Shown: positions 7,656 through 17,002, counted from the stretch's first letter. The stretch is 64,000 nucleotides of DNA from Terrimonas sp. (GCA_016125075.1 WGMO01000002.1:1-64000), one strand, 5' to 3'. Numbers and translations: made by a program. The notes: generated by a model from the letters alone, not told the origin.

Positions 7656-10004
7656 ATGCTAGATTACCTGAAGGATCTGAATGAAAGACAACGTGAGGCC
7701 GTACTGCATATCAAGGGGCCACTCATGATCGTGGCGGGGGCGGGGAGCGGAAAAACAAAAGTGCTGACAACACGCATCGCCCATTTAATGGCCAATGGTG
7801 TGGATGCATTTAATATCCTGGCCCTGACTTTTACCAACAAGGCTGCCAAAGAAATGAAAGAAAGGGTGGAGAAGATCCTCGGTGATAATGAAGCCCGGAA
7901 CTTATATATCGGGACCTTTCACAGTGTATTCGCCCGCATACTCAGGGCAGAAGCCCACCGGCTGGGCTATCCCAACCAGTTTACCATCTATGACACGGAT
8001 GATGCTAAAAGCGTGGTAAAAACAGTAGTGAATGAACTGAACCTCGACGATAAACACTATAAGCCCAACACGGTCTATAACCGGATTTCCGCTGCCAAGA
8101 ATGCCCTGGTAGGCCCTGCTGAATATGCAAACGATTATTATCTTCAGCAGGAAGACATGCGTTCGAACAGGCCGGCTATCAGCCAGATCTATGAAGCCTA
8201 TGTTAAACGGTGTTTCAAAAACGGGGCGATGGATTTTGATGATCTCTTGCTGAAATTTTATGAATTACTCAAAACATTTCCGGAAAGCCTGAGCAAGTAC
8301 CAGCATAAGTTTCAATATATTTTGATCGATGAGTACCAGGACACCAATCCTGCCCAGTATGAAATTATAAAACTGCTGGGAGCGATTCACGAAAATGTTT
8401 GTGTAGTCGGTGATGACGCCCAGAGCATCTACAGCTTCCGGGGGGCAACCATCCAGAATATCCTCCAGTTTCAGAAAGATTATGACGATGTGAAACTGGT
8501 GAAACTGGAACAGAACTATCGCAGTACAAAGAGTATTCTCCATGTAGCCAATGAAGTGATCAGCAATAACAAAGGCCAGATCGAAAAAGTACTGTTTACC
8601 GAAAATGCAGAAGGGGAGAAGATCAGGCTGGTGCGTACAATGACGGACAATGACGAAGGTAAATTCGTAGCCGATACGATACAGGAACAGAAATTACGGA
8701 ATCATTTTGCCAACAGGGATTTTGCAATACTCTACCGGACCAATGCACAGAGCCGGGCATTTGAGGAATCCTTAAGAAGAATGTCGATACCTTATACCAT
8801 CTACGGTGGCATCAGTTTTTACCAGCGGAAAGAGATCAAAGACCTTGTTGCCTACCTGCGGCTGATCGTCAACCCCAGAGATGAAGAGTCGCTTAAACGG
8901 ATCATCAATTTCCCGGCAAGAGGTATTGGAAAGACTACCGTAGACAAATCGATATTGTTTGCCAATGAACAAAATATCAGTATGTGGGAAGTATTGGAAA
9001 ATGCCTCCCGGTTTGGTTTCCGTGCCGGCACCCTGCAGGCGATTGAAGAATTTGTAACGATGATCAAAAGCTTCAAAAGCATGCTGGAAAAAAAGAATGC
9101 CTATGAAGTTGCCTTTCATGTAGGGAAACAGACCAATATCGTAAAAGAGCTGTTCAATGATAAAAGTACCGAGGGACTCCAGCGGTATGAAAACATACAG
9201 GAATTACTGAATTCGATCAAGGAATGGGTGGAGAGCCCCGACAATGAGGATGGAGAGGTGGTTGATAAAAGTTTAAGCGCCTATCTGCAACAGATCACCC
9301 TGCTTACCGATGCCGATCAGAAAGACCCTAATGCAGATACCGTTAAATTAATGACCATCCATGCAGCCAAGGGCCTGGAATTCGGGGTGGTCTTTGCTGC
9401 GGGACTGGAGGAAATGCTTTTTCCGAATGCGATGAGCATCAATACAAGGGAAGAACTGGAAGAAGAAAGAAGGCTCTTTTATGTAGTGATCACAAGGGCG
9501 AAGAAGAAGCTCTGGATCACCTATGCCAATACCCGTTACCGGTTTGGCAGCCTGGTTCAGAATGAGCCCAGCCGTTTTATTAATGAGGTGCCGGAACAAT
9601 ATCTTGACAGGAGCTTTGCCGGCGGCGGCAGCCGCAACAGCGGTTATACCGATAATATGGGATCAGCATTTGAAAGAATGCATCGTGGTTTTGGAAGCGG
9701 ACAGGCCGATGAGGCTGCTAAACGGTATGGTCCACCTCCCGCCAAAAAACAAAACACGGTCGTTTCTCAAATTATAGGAGCCCCGCAAAATAAAACTGTC
9801 GAGCACAAGCCTTCAGCCGATTTCAAACCCAGTGATACCAGTTCCCTGCAGGAAGGCCAGAAAGTGGAGCACCAGAAATTCGGATTCGGAGAAGTGATCA
9901 AAATGGAGGGCGCCGCACACAATCCTATTGCCACAGTAAAATTTGAACATAACGGAGAAAAGAAAATAATGCTGAATTATGCTAAACTCCGGATTATGGA
10001 TTGA
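7656..10004 (+). CDS. pcrA: UvrD/PcrA-type superfamily 1 DNA helicase
   Basis: A 782-residue 3'-5' helicase with all SF1A motifs in order: Q-motif LNERQREAV, Walker A GAGSGKT (residues 28-34), Walker B DEYQDT near 220, GDDAQSIYSFRGA, QNYRST, and the C-terminal VKLMTIHAAKGLE and VVITRAKKKL. The last 60 residues form a small Tudor-like tail (HQKFGFGEVIKMEG) that in PcrA contacts RNA polymerase. The protein acts in nucleotide excision repair and in clearing stalled polymerase. The start is the ATG at 7656 with a TAAATTG element 5 bp upstream. The symbol pcrA or uvrD is interchangeable here. Confidence 0.95.
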   Translation: MLDYLKDLNERQREAVLHIKGPLMIVAGAGSGKTKVLTTRIAHLMANGVDAFNILALTFTNKAAKEMKERVEKILGDNEARNLYIGTFHSVFARILRAEAHRLGYPNQFTIYDTDDAKSVVKTVVNELNLDDKHYKPNTVYNRISAAKNALVGPAEYANDYYLQQEDMRSNRPAISQIYEAYVKRCFKNGAMDFDDLLLKFYELLKTFPESLSKYQHKFQYILIDEYQDTNPAQYEIIKLLGAIHENVCVVGDDAQSIYSFRGATIQNILQFQKDYDDVKLVKLEQNYRSTKSILHVANEVISNNKGQIEKVLFTENAEGEKIRLVRTMTDNDEGKFVADTIQEQKLRNHFANRDFAILYRTNAQSRAFEESLRRMSIPYTIYGGISFYQRKEIKDLVAYLRLIVNPRDEESLKRIINFPARGIGKTTVDKSILFANEQNISMWEVLENASRFGFRAGTLQAIEEFVTMIKSFKSMLEKKNAYEVAFHVGKQTNIVKELFNDKSTEGLQRYENIQELLNSIKEWVESPDNEDGEVVDKSLSAYLQQITLLTDADQKDPNADTVKLMTIHAAKGLEFGVVFAAGLEEMLFPNAMSINTREELEEERRLFYVVITRAKKKLWITYANTRYRFGSLVQNEPSRFINEVPEQYLDRSFAGGGSRNSGYTDNMGSAFERMHRGFGSGQADEAAKRYGPPPAKKQNTVVSQIIGAPQNKTVEHKPSADFKPSDTSSLQEGQKVEHQKFGFGEVIKMEGAAHNPIATVKFEHNGEKKIMLNYAKLRIMD

Positions 10005-10065
10005 CGAAAATAAACCCGGGAACCAATCAGGGTTGATCGTGATAAACTGATAAATAAAAGTTATT

Positions 10066-10536
10066 ATGGATCGGGAAAGACACTATCTTTTAAAAGCAAT
10101 GGAAATTGCCAAAAGATCAATGGAAAAAGGCAACCTGCCCTTTGGGTGCCTGCTTGCTGATGGGAACGGACTCATTATTGAGGAAGGAGAAAACACTGTA
10201 ATAACAAACAAAGATAATATTGCCCATTGTGAAATTAACCTGGTACATCAACTGGCCGGCAAGTATGAATGGGAATACCTGAACAACTGTACAGTATATG
10301 CAAGTACAGAGCCCTGTCCAATGTGTTCGGGGGCCATTTTCTGGAGCGGAATCGGAAAAATCGTTTTTGCTTTGAGCAAAGAAGGGTACCATGAAACAGC
10401 GGGGACGCATAACCCCGCCTATATCTTTGATATGAAATCAGGGGTGTTGCTGGAACATGGGGGCCGGAAAGTTAAAGTTATAGGGCCCCTAATGGAGCAG
10501 GAAGCAAAAAAAATGTACGCCCAATGGTTAACATGA
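10066..10536 (+). CDS. Nucleoside/guanine deaminase-family zinc enzyme
   Basis: A 156-residue member of the cytidine/deoxycytidylate deaminase superfamily. Zinc ligands are in HCE at residues 54-56 and PCPMC at 83-87. The Ala of the usual HAE motif is replaced by Cys, which is uncommon. The overall length and the free C-terminal extension fit guanine deaminase or related nucleoside deaminases better than the tRNA adenosine deaminase TadA, but I cannot separate these without alignment. It follows the helicase by 61 bp and converges on the next leftward gene with an 8-bp gap. Confidence 0.8.
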   Translation: MDRERHYLLKAMEIAKRSMEKGNLPFGCLLADGNGLIIEEGENTVITNKDNIAHCEINLVHQLAGKYEWEYLNNCTVYASTEPCPMCSGAIFWSGIGKIVFALSKEGYHETAGTHNPAYIFDMKSGVLLEHGGRKVKVIGPLMEQEAKKMYAQWLT

Positions 10537-10544
10537 GGACCTGC

Positions 10545-11609
10545 TTATTTCACCGGCGGGTCATAATGATCTGCATCCACTACAAAATGCCTTGTATCTG
10601 CATTGTTCTTTCTAAGTTTTTCTGACAGTGATTCTGCCATACTGCGCAGGTACCGTCCATCTTTCTCATCATAATCATTCATGGAAAGTGCATCGGCTTC
10701 GACCAATGCTTTTTCTGGTTCATCCAGATAGATATAAATCTTGGCCAGGTTGAAATAGCTGGCATACCGCATCTTCCTGCTCTCCTTATCGGTAGCGGTA
10801 TATATTTTTTTAACCTTTTCAAAATATGCTATTACCGGATTGAACTTTTCTTTGGCCTTGTCAAGCGGTTCGTTTTCATTGATAAGCACAATTGCATTCT
10901 TAAAATCATTCCAGGCTTTTTGCTGGTCTTTATAAGAAGGATGGCGTTTATTATTCAAAATCCACAAAATATCATTGTTCCTTCTGACGGGATACCCATA
11001 TTGGTCGTTTAACCAGGCTGCAGCTTGTGAAACTACCCCGGTGGTAAGCTGCCTGGCAAGACTGGCCCTGATATCGCTGCTCTTGTTGCTGTAATAATTA
11101 TCGGCATCGGCGATTGTTGCCGACTCGGGTGTTTTAAACGTACGCTTATTATTTCTGTCAAAAAACACCCTATTGCTAAGCAGGGTATTGCCTTTATAGT
11201 CATACACGGACATCCTTGCTGCAAAGGAATATACCAGTTCGGTGGAGAAAAATGACTTTTTCACCTCATTTCCCTGTTTATCCTTCGTGGTTTGCACCCT
11301 TTCCTTTTTTTCTGTCTTTTCAAAAATGATATCATCCATCATTAACAGGATGGTGACATGCCCGGTACCTTCCACTTTTCGGAGCCCATCGATCTGTATA
11401 TCATCTGCAAAATTTTGTGCTGTATAACCCAATCCCAGTGAAGGTGCTGCTTCAATGCGAATACTGTAGGTTTTATAAGTATCGGGCAGGGGGTTCTCAG
11501 GAAAATCACGATAGCTGACGCTAAAATTGAACCTATCAAGATCAACACGTTGGGCTTCTGTTCTTTTAATACATAAAAGGGCTAAAATAATGAAGAGGAT
11601 ATTTTTCAT
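10545..11609 (-). CDS. Secreted protein of unknown function with TPR-like C-terminus
   Basis: A 354-residue exported protein with signal peptide MKNILFIILALLCIKRTEAQ. I do not recognise the family. The N-terminal half is rich in beta strands; residues 255-335 have a helical repeat pattern (RYASYFNLAKIYIYLDEPEKAL) resembling a pair of tetratricopeptide repeats. It begins about 70 bp from the end of the ArsC-like gene and is probably transcribed separately or at the end of that leftward run. Confidence 0.6.
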   Translation of the reverse strand: MKNILFIILALLCIKRTEAQRVDLDRFNFSVSYRDFPENPLPDTYKTYSIRIEAAPSLGLGYTAQNFADDIQIDGLRKVEGTGHVTILLMMDDIIFEKTEKKERVQTTKDKQGNEVKKSFFSTELVYSFAARMSVYDYKGNTLLSNRVFFDRNNKRTFKTPESATIADADNYYSNKSSDIRASLARQLTTGVVSQAAAWLNDQYGYPVRRNNDILWILNNKRHPSYKDQQKAWNDFKNAIVLINENEPLDKAKEKFNPVIAYFEKVKKIYTATDKESRKMRYASYFNLAKIYIYLDEPEKALVEADALSMNDYDEKDGRYLRSMAESLSEKLRKNNADTRHFVVDADHYDPPVK

Positions 11610-11679
11610 AGCAATGGATTCTAGCCTCTTAGAACGTCATTATACACTCGAAATTGTACGATTTTTTTGAATTTAAGGG

Positions 11680-12030
11680 TCAAACTGCTTTTTTAAGTGC
11701 GGCAAGGTTTTTCGCATCATTCCCCACAAAGATTTGATTGTCAATAATAACAACAGGTCGTTTGAGAAATGTATATTCTTCAAGTATATATTTCCTGTAC
11801 TCCATTGCTGACAATTGCTTTTCCTTTAAACCCCATGCCTTATATTTTAAGGCACGCCGGCTGAATAAGGCTTCATAGCTGCCGGCCATTTTTTTCATTT
11901 CATAAATCTGTGTGGCCGTGATCTTTTCCGTTTTGATATCCTGCATGATAAATCCCTTCTTGTCAATTTGGGTGGATTTGATGATAGCCTGGCAGGTTGA
12001 GCAGCTGCTCAGGTAATAGATCTTTTTCAT
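11680..12030 (-). CDS. ArsC/Spx-family thioredoxin-fold protein
   Basis: A 116-residue ArsC-family protein. The N-terminal strand is followed by CSTC (Cys10, Cys13), the redox active site of arsenate reductase-like and Spx-like proteins, and the body contains FSRRALKYKAWGL and the late KRPVVIIDNQIFVG segment, which matches the RPI/V motif that holds the substrate or regulatory Arg in this fold. It may be an arsenate reductase or a stress-regulator-like relative; no arsR or ars pump gene is nearby, which weakens the arsenate assignment. Confidence 0.75.
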   Translation of the reverse strand: MKKIYYLSSCSTCQAIIKSTQIDKKGFIMQDIKTEKITATQIYEMKKMAGSYEALFSRRALKYKAWGLKEKQLSAMEYRKYILEEYTFLKRPVVIIDNQIFVGNDAKNLAALKKAV

Positions 12031-12077
12031 GCTGTGATAACAGTGATGATAGGCCGTAGGTTGAAAAACCGGTAAAT

Positions 12078-12929
12078 TTATTGTTGTGTAGTTGAGGTTT
12101 CAGCCGTTGTGCTTTTCTTTTTTTGTTTTCCGAGTTTTACGGTGAGTTTAAACCCGATAGTATAATAAAGATCCTTTTTGCTGGGATTGCCCCTGATATC
12201 ATCCGTAACCGGTTCCAGGGGAACGCCGGCAGGAGTAATTGACCGGAACGCCATTTCAACCGCCTTTTCCCCTTTTTGATCTTTAAGGATATTATAATCC
12301 ACATAACGGGTGCTGACATCATCCAGGTAATCGGTAAATGTTTTTCTGAAAAGAATTTCAAACCCTGATTCGGTTTTGTCACTGATTTTCATTTTGACAC
12401 CGGCCCCAAAAGGGATACAAAGCTGTGTTAGTTTATACGGCTTCCTCGAAGGGTATTCCCGAAGTCCCTGGCCTTCTGTACTGAGAGGTTTTAAGAATAC
12501 TTTTTTCCCGCTATTGTCAAATGCATAAGGATCAAAATGAAATAAACCGAATCCTCCAAAAATATAAGGCAGGGTTTTCACTTCAAATGGCTCAATCGGG
12601 TCAATAAGGTTGACTTCAAGTCCAATGTTAAATTCATAAACATTGCTTTTAAAACTGAGGTTACGTCTTTTTAATAAGGAATCCTTATTGTTTTTATCAT
12701 TCGCCCCAATGTTACCCCAGGATATACCGGTCCTGAATAATATTTGTGGATGAAACTGGTATTTTAAATTGAAAAACCCCGAGGGTCCGATTGACCGGAT
12801 CTGAATTACTTTTTGGGTAAGATCTCCGGAATACCCTGAGATGCCAGCTCCGAATTCGGCCTGCCAGTTTTGCGCACCAGCTGTTGCAGATAACAGTACG
12901 GTTAAAAAAATGAAAATAATTCTTTTCAT
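12078..12929 (-). CDS. DUF6089-family outer-membrane beta-barrel protein
   Basis: A 283-residue protein with signal peptide MKRIIFIFLTVLLSATAGAQ followed by WQAEFGAGISGYSGDL, the opening typical of DUF6089 proteins in Bacteroidota. The rest alternates amphipathic strands and ends with a TIGFKLTVKL strand before a Lys/Thr-rich tail. Function is unknown; it is probably a small outer-membrane barrel. It is divergent from the sigma-factor gene, with a 220-bp gap in which I see no further gene. Confidence 0.75.
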   Translation of the reverse strand: MKRIIFIFLTVLLSATAGAQNWQAEFGAGISGYSGDLTQKVIQIRSIGPSGFFNLKYQFHPQILFRTGISWGNIGANDKNNKDSLLKRRNLSFKSNVYEFNIGLEVNLIDPIEPFEVKTLPYIFGGFGLFHFDPYAFDNSGKKVFLKPLSTEGQGLREYPSRKPYKLTQLCIPFGAGVKMKISDKTESGFEILFRKTFTDYLDDVSTRYVDYNILKDQKGEKAVEMAFRSITPAGVPLEPVTDDIRGNPSKKDLYYTIGFKLTVKLGKQKKKSTTAETSTTQQ

Positions 12930-13149
12930 AGCATGCCAGGTTTACAATAATGATGGCTTTCAGGGACTGGGAAGGTATTCAGGGGATATGGGAGTAAACA
13001 GGAAAGATTCGAAAAATACTAAGAACAGTCTGGATTTGCAATAGTCCTGGCGCTAATAAATTTCTTATCAATTGAAAAACAGGTCGGTATTTTGTAATAT
13101 TTTGATCCACCAGGCGACAAATTGAGTAGATTTCATCAAATTCTGTTTT

Positions 13150-13662
13150 TTGACCGGTACACCATCACAGGCGGCGTTTTTATCAAAACTGAATGAATGC
13201 AAAGGCATTCTTCACAAGATATGCAACCTCTATGCTTCCAGTGCATCAGACAGGGAAGATCTATTCCAGGAAATGGTGATTCAACTCTGGAATGGATACC
13301 CCAGGTTCCGGGAAGAAGCAAAATTCAGCACCTGGCTTTACCGGATCGCCCTGAACACCGCTATTTCTGATCTCCGGAAACAAAGCAGGCATGTCGAAAT
13401 CAGCTACCCGGAATTCATACCCAAAGAAGAATCCGATTCAGATGATAATGCTGAAAAAGAAGAAAAACTCAGGGAACTCTATACGGCTATTGGTAAACTT
13501 TCCGAAATCGATAAAGCCATCGTGATGCTTTACCTCGATGGAAAAAACTATGAAGAAATGGAAGAGATACTCGGTATCAACCAAAATAACCTGCGGGTGA
13601 AAATGAACCGCATCAAAGATAAATTACGCCAAATGACTAAAACGGAAGTGTATGGATCTTGA
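13150..13662 (+). CDS. ECF-type RNA polymerase sigma factor
   Basis: A 170-residue group IV sigma-70 factor. Region 2 is visible in SASDREDLFQEMVIQLW and FREEAKFSTWLYRIALNTA (residues 35-75), and region 4 in AIVMLYLDGKNYEEMEEILG followed by NNLRVKMNRIKDKLR, the helix-turn-helix that reads the -35 element. No ATG is available upstream of region 2, so the TTG at 13150 is the likely start. The next gene overlaps its last 11 bases and is a membrane protein, the common arrangement of an ECF factor with its anti-sigma partner. Confidence 0.9.
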   Translation: MTGTPSQAAFLSKLNECKGILHKICNLYASSASDREDLFQEMVIQLWNGYPRFREEAKFSTWLYRIALNTAISDLRKQSRHVEISYPEFIPKEESDSDDNAEKEEKLRELYTAIGKLSEIDKAIVMLYLDGKNYEEMEEILGINQNNLRVKMNRIKDKLRQMTKTEVYGS

Positions 13663-14287
13663 AAATCTCAAAGAGGTCTGGCAAAAACAGCAAACAGTGA
13701 TTCCCCAAACTGCCGGGAATGAGGATTTACACCTCCTGCTTACCCGGCAGTCAAAATCGCCGATCGCGAAAATGAAAAGAAATCTAAGGAAAGAGCTTTT
13801 CATTCTCCTGCTTTCAATGGGCGCAGTCATCGTTTATTATTTTATGGCCTTCAAGGGCAAACTCAGCGAAGTATCCTGGGTATACCTGTTAATTACCGTA
13901 TTATTTGCTTTTTACTTCTACAAAAAAAATAAGTTGCTGAACGAAATGGAATGTGCCGGATGCCATGTAAAGAGCAACCTAGAACTACAGGTATCGACCC
14001 TTGAAAAATATGTCCGGCTCTATCTTTTTGCCGGTACCTACATGATACCTGTCCTTTTTATTTTTTTAGGCTGGATCTTTTACCTAAAAATGCCTTTTGA
14101 TACCCCCAAATCCCCATTTTTCCATTCACCCGCCTATGCCTGGTGGCAGAACCTGCTTACCTGGCTCATACTGTCGCTGGTGATAACGATACCCTTCTAT
14201 TTTCTCAATAAATGGTATGTCCACCACCTTTACGGCAAGCATATCAACCGCTTAAAAGGACTTCTGCAGGAAATGGAGGCCGACTGA
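13652..14287 (+). CDS. Membrane protein, putative partner of the ECF sigma factor
   Basis: A 211-residue protein with a cytosolic N-terminus of about 45 residues (MDLENLKEVWQKQQ) and four transmembrane segments, followed by a short basic tail. Its start overlaps the end of the sigma gene by 11 bp, so translation is coupled. Position and topology suggest an anti-sigma factor, but I see neither a zinc-binding ZAS motif nor a FecR domain, so it would be an unusual one. Homologues with this MDLENLKxxW start are frequent next to sigma factors in Bacteroidota (from memory). Confidence 0.65.
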   Translation: MDLENLKEVWQKQQTVIPQTAGNEDLHLLLTRQSKSPIAKMKRNLRKELFILLLSMGAVIVYYFMAFKGKLSEVSWVYLLITVLFAFYFYKKNKLLNEMECAGCHVKSNLELQVSTLEKYVRLYLFAGTYMIPVLFIFLGWIFYLKMPFDTPKSPFFHSPAYAWWQNLLTWLILSLVITIPFYFLNKWYVHHLYGKHINRLKGLLQEMEAD

Positions 14288-14336
14288 CCCCCTACCAGTT
14301 TCCGTCATTCGTAAACAAAAAACCACAAGTCTTTGT

Positions 14337-14344
14337 TATTTTTG
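14337..14344 (+). promoter_or_regulatory. -7 element of the nfu gene
   Basis: TATTTTTG matches TAnnTTTG exactly and lies 19 bp before the ATG at 14364, leaving a short leader. A matching -33 TTTG is not clear. Confidence 0.45.
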
Positions 14345-14363
14345 TAAGTCAAATCAGTGAGTT

Positions 14364-14960
14364 ATGATCAAAACAGGTAACCCTATTATCAGTATTTATA
14401 CAGAAATGACGCCCAACCCGGAAACCATGAAGTTTGTGGCCAACAAACTGCTGTATCCGGGCAAGAGCATCGATTTTCCCGATATTGAAAGCGCCAAACC
14501 CTCGCCCCTGGCTGTGGAACTATTTGGTTTTCCCTTTATCAAAGCCGTTTTTATTGCCAGTAACTTTGTTACGATGACCAAAACCCCCGAAACCGACTGG
14601 AACGATGTAATCCCCAGCATCCGGGAGTTTTTGAAACAATACATGGAAGAAGGAAAAATTGTGATCAATGAAGAAGAGCTATCTGCCGTAAAACAGCAAA
14701 GCAGCAATGAAGTGGATGCCGATGATGATGATGTGGTAAAAAGAATCAAGGAATTGCTGGATAATTATGTTCGCCCGGCCGTGGAAATGGATGGAGGCGC
14801 TATCCAGTTTAAAAGTTATGAAAATGGTACCGTAAGCCTGGCCATGCAGGGAAGCTGCTCCGGCTGCCCCTCATCCATGATCACCCTGAAAGCCGGGATT
14901 GAAGGCATGATGAAAAGAATGATCCCCGAAGTAAAAGAAGTATTGGCGGACGCTGAATAA
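14364..14960 (+). CDS. nfu: Nfu/NifU-family iron-sulfur cluster carrier
   Basis: A 198-residue two-domain protein. Residues 8-95 form the Nfu N-terminal domain (IYTEMTPNPETMKFVANK). Residues 120-195 are the NifU C-terminal domain, with the cluster-binding CxxC in MQGSCSGCPSSM. Such proteins take a 4Fe-4S cluster from the assembly machinery and hand it to apo-enzymes; NadA, encoded at the other end of this window, is one enzyme that needs such a cluster, though no specific link is shown. The acidic linker (DADDDD) separates the domains. It ends at a strong bidirectional terminator. Confidence 0.92.
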   Translation: MIKTGNPIISIYTEMTPNPETMKFVANKLLYPGKSIDFPDIESAKPSPLAVELFGFPFIKAVFIASNFVTMTKTPETDWNDVIPSIREFLKQYMEEGKIVINEEELSAVKQQSSNEVDADDDDVVKRIKELLDNYVRPAVEMDGGAIQFKSYENGTVSLAMQGSCSGCPSSMITLKAGIEGMMKRMIPEVKEVLADAE

Positions 14961-14976
14961 TATTGAATTTATGAAA

Positions 14977-15014
14977 GAAAAGAGGCTGTAAGTGTTTACA
15001 GCCTCTTTTCTTTT
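14977..15014. terminator. Bidirectional terminator between nfu and the YegP-like gene
   Basis: A perfect 15-bp stem (14977-14991 with 14996-15010) around a 4-base loop, with T-runs on the 3' side on both strands because the stem itself ends in A and T tracts. It separates two convergent genes and can stop both transcripts. Confidence 0.85.
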
Positions 15015-15348
15015 ATCCGGTAGTCTGATCATCAATGGAAGCTTCCCCGGCATTTGATTGAACGGAACGAATCCCGTTTTCCAAGCTGGCTTCCGTTTCA
15101 TACATTTGACTGGACCCGATCACCTGGCCATTTGTGGCTTTCAGGTTAAAATGAAATTTTCCATTTGCAGCTGATTTTCGCTCAAACCGGCTATCTGCCC
15201 CTGCATTTTTCTTAACACTTTCCACACCATTCATACAGGCTGCTTTTGTGCTATACCCTTCACTGGTTAAAATAACCTGGCCATTACCCGCCTGTAAATT
15301 GAACTGAAATTCTCCATTCTTACGGGTAGTTAAGACGAATTTTCCCAT
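15013..15348 (-). CDS. YegP-like protein with two DUF1508 repeats
   Basis: About 111 residues from the ATG at 15348 (MGKFVLTTRKNGEFQFNL). An upstream ATG at 15399 is in frame but adds 17 residues unlike the family. Two tandem DUF1508 units are visible: GEFQFNLQAGNGQVILTSEG with NGVESVKKNA, and GKFHFNLKATNGQVIGSSQ with NGIRSVQSNA. The family is small, cytosolic and of unknown role. The stop lies at the foot of the terminator shared with nfu. Confidence 0.85.
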   Translation of the reverse strand: MGKFVLTTRKNGEFQFNLQAGNGQVILTSEGYSTKAACMNGVESVKKNAGADSRFERKSAANGKFHFNLKATNGQVIGSSQMYETEASLENGIRSVQSNAGEASIDDQTTG

Positions 15349-15475
15349 CGTAAAAATTTTTTGGTTAACAATCGATTGATCCGGAGACCGGATCATCACC
15401 GGACCCCATTCCGAGGAAGATAAAGAAAAAATAAAAAACAGCGCAAAATTCCGTGCTGGTTTTCGCAGAGAAGTA

Positions 15476-16603
15476 TTAGGATTTAATTTTCCAGAAAACG
15501 CCTCTTTCTTTCAGATACCCGGTTATAAAATCAAAACATCCTTTATCCTTTCCGATTCTTTCCGGGGGAAAGATGCCTATCTCTGTAAACAGGTTTTTTG
15601 CGATCAAATGAACAGCTGCGGCACAGGTATATCCCGTGGTCCTCGACATGGAGGATGTTTTTGTAACAGGATCATATTTATCTAAAAGATTATACTCGAT
15701 GCGCCTTGATTCCCCTTCCGCTTTTCCTTCTACGATGACACGCATCACCGTTAGTTCTTCTTCTTCCACTCCCAGTTTCCATTCTCCAATCAGTACCTGG
15801 GCGGTAAATGCCAGGGGTGAAACCTTTATCCCTTTTATTGCAATCTCCTTTTCATCAAAAAAACCGGCATCTTTTAATGCCAATATCAGGTCCAGGTGAC
15901 CCGGGTATCGTAAAGTTTTTTCTTTCATATCCGGAATATGGGGCATGGTAAATAACAGGCTCCTTAAACCGTCTGTATTGAAAGCTTCCAATTTTCCCAC
16001 CCCATCAAACTCCATTATTTCCCTTTCCGTCAGTGCCGGTTTTTCCACAATCCTGCCATGCTCTTTGAGTCTTGCCGGCCGGGTATATTCTTCTATCACA
16101 TCAATGGGTGAAAATGGCGCTTTATAGAAAAAGGGAGGCCGGGGGTCCTGGGGTAGCCCACCCACATAACATTCAAAATTGGTCACTATCATCTCTTCAT
16201 TGTACCGGCCCAGGATGAGGTTGCTCATACCCGGTGCTACTCCGATATCTGTGATAACCGTTACCTTCTTATTCCTGGCTAATGCATCAAGTTGTAAAAC
16301 ATCTTCGGGGAAGAAAGAAATATCGGCAACGTTCTTACCACAGTTGATGACCGCCTTCAATGTTTCAAAACCCATAAATCCCGGGACGGCAGTGACAATT
16401 ATATCATAAGGTGCGAGCCAGTTTGCATAATCATGAAATTGGGAAAGGTCTTTATGGATGGTTTCAACAGAACTGTTCCTGGATTGCAGAAGGTCGAGGT
16501 TGTTTTGGTTAAGGTCAAAGGAACTAACGGAAAAATCCCTCGCTAAGTCAAGCGCTATGGCCCTGCCTACCATTCCGGCTCCCAATATGGCAATTTTTAT
16601 CAT
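15476..16603 (-). CDS. Saccharopine dehydrogenase-family oxidoreductase
   Basis: A 375-residue protein with an N-terminal Rossmann motif ILGAGMVGRAIALDLA and the saccharopine dehydrogenase catalytic-domain pattern (DIGVAPGMSNLI near residue 120, later DGVGKLEAFNTDGL and RTTGYTCAA). The family interconverts lysine or related amino acids and 2-oxo acids through saccharopine-type intermediates, using NAD(P). In Bacteroidota this version is often assigned to lysine degradation, but no lysine-pathway partner is adjacent. It follows the cupin gene by 32 bp on the same strand. Confidence 0.85.
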   Translation of the reverse strand: MIKIAILGAGMVGRAIALDLARDFSVSSFDLNQNNLDLLQSRNSSVETIHKDLSQFHDYANWLAPYDIIVTAVPGFMGFETLKAVINCGKNVADISFFPEDVLQLDALARNKKVTVITDIGVAPGMSNLILGRYNEEMIVTNFECYVGGLPQDPRPPFFYKAPFSPIDVIEEYTRPARLKEHGRIVEKPALTEREIMEFDGVGKLEAFNTDGLRSLLFTMPHIPDMKEKTLRYPGHLDLILALKDAGFFDEKEIAIKGIKVSPLAFTAQVLIGEWKLGVEEEELTVMRVIVEGKAEGESRRIEYNLLDKYDPVTKTSSMSRTTGYTCAAAVHLIAKNLFTEIGIFPPERIGKDKGCFDFITGYLKERGVFWKIKS

Positions 16604-16635
16604 AAATATTTTTAATAAGGTAAAGAATCTCCCGC

Positions 16636-16995
16636 TTAGAAATGGTCGGGCCTCCTGACTGTTTTTTCGTTCTCTATATTACCGGTATTGAGGATGGAAG
16701 CCGGTTCAAACAACATCACTTCCACTTCTTCGCGGGCATTTGGCCGGTGTTCTACACCTTTTGGTACAATCAGAAACTCTCCGGCCTGTACGTTAATGGT
16801 CTGGTCCCGGAGTTCCATATCGAAAGAACCCCTGACGACATAAAACATTTCGTCTTCATTTTCATGATAGTGCCAGTCGAACGGGCCCTTAAATTTGACC
16901 AGTTTTACCTGTTGGCCATTCAACTCGCCGGCAATACGGGGGTTCCAGTAATCCGGTATGGTGGCGAATTTTTCGGAAACATTGATCTTTTGCAT
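16636..16995 (-). CDS. Single-domain cupin protein
   Basis: A 119-residue beta-barrel cupin. The first metal motif is DWHYHENEDEMFYVVRG and the second is GEFLIVPKGVEHRPNA, giving the usual His, His, Glu and His ligands. Cupins of this type bind a metal and can be enzymes or small-molecule sensors; no function follows from sequence. It opens the cupin / saccharopine-dehydrogenase pair downstream of a terminator. Confidence 0.85.
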   Translation of the reverse strand: MQKINVSEKFATIPDYWNPRIAGELNGQQVKLVKFKGPFDWHYHENEDEMFYVVRGSFDMELRDQTINVQAGEFLIVPKGVEHRPNAREEVEVMLFEPASILNTGNIENEKTVRRPDHF

Positions 16996-17002
16996 CCTGT
17001 AA

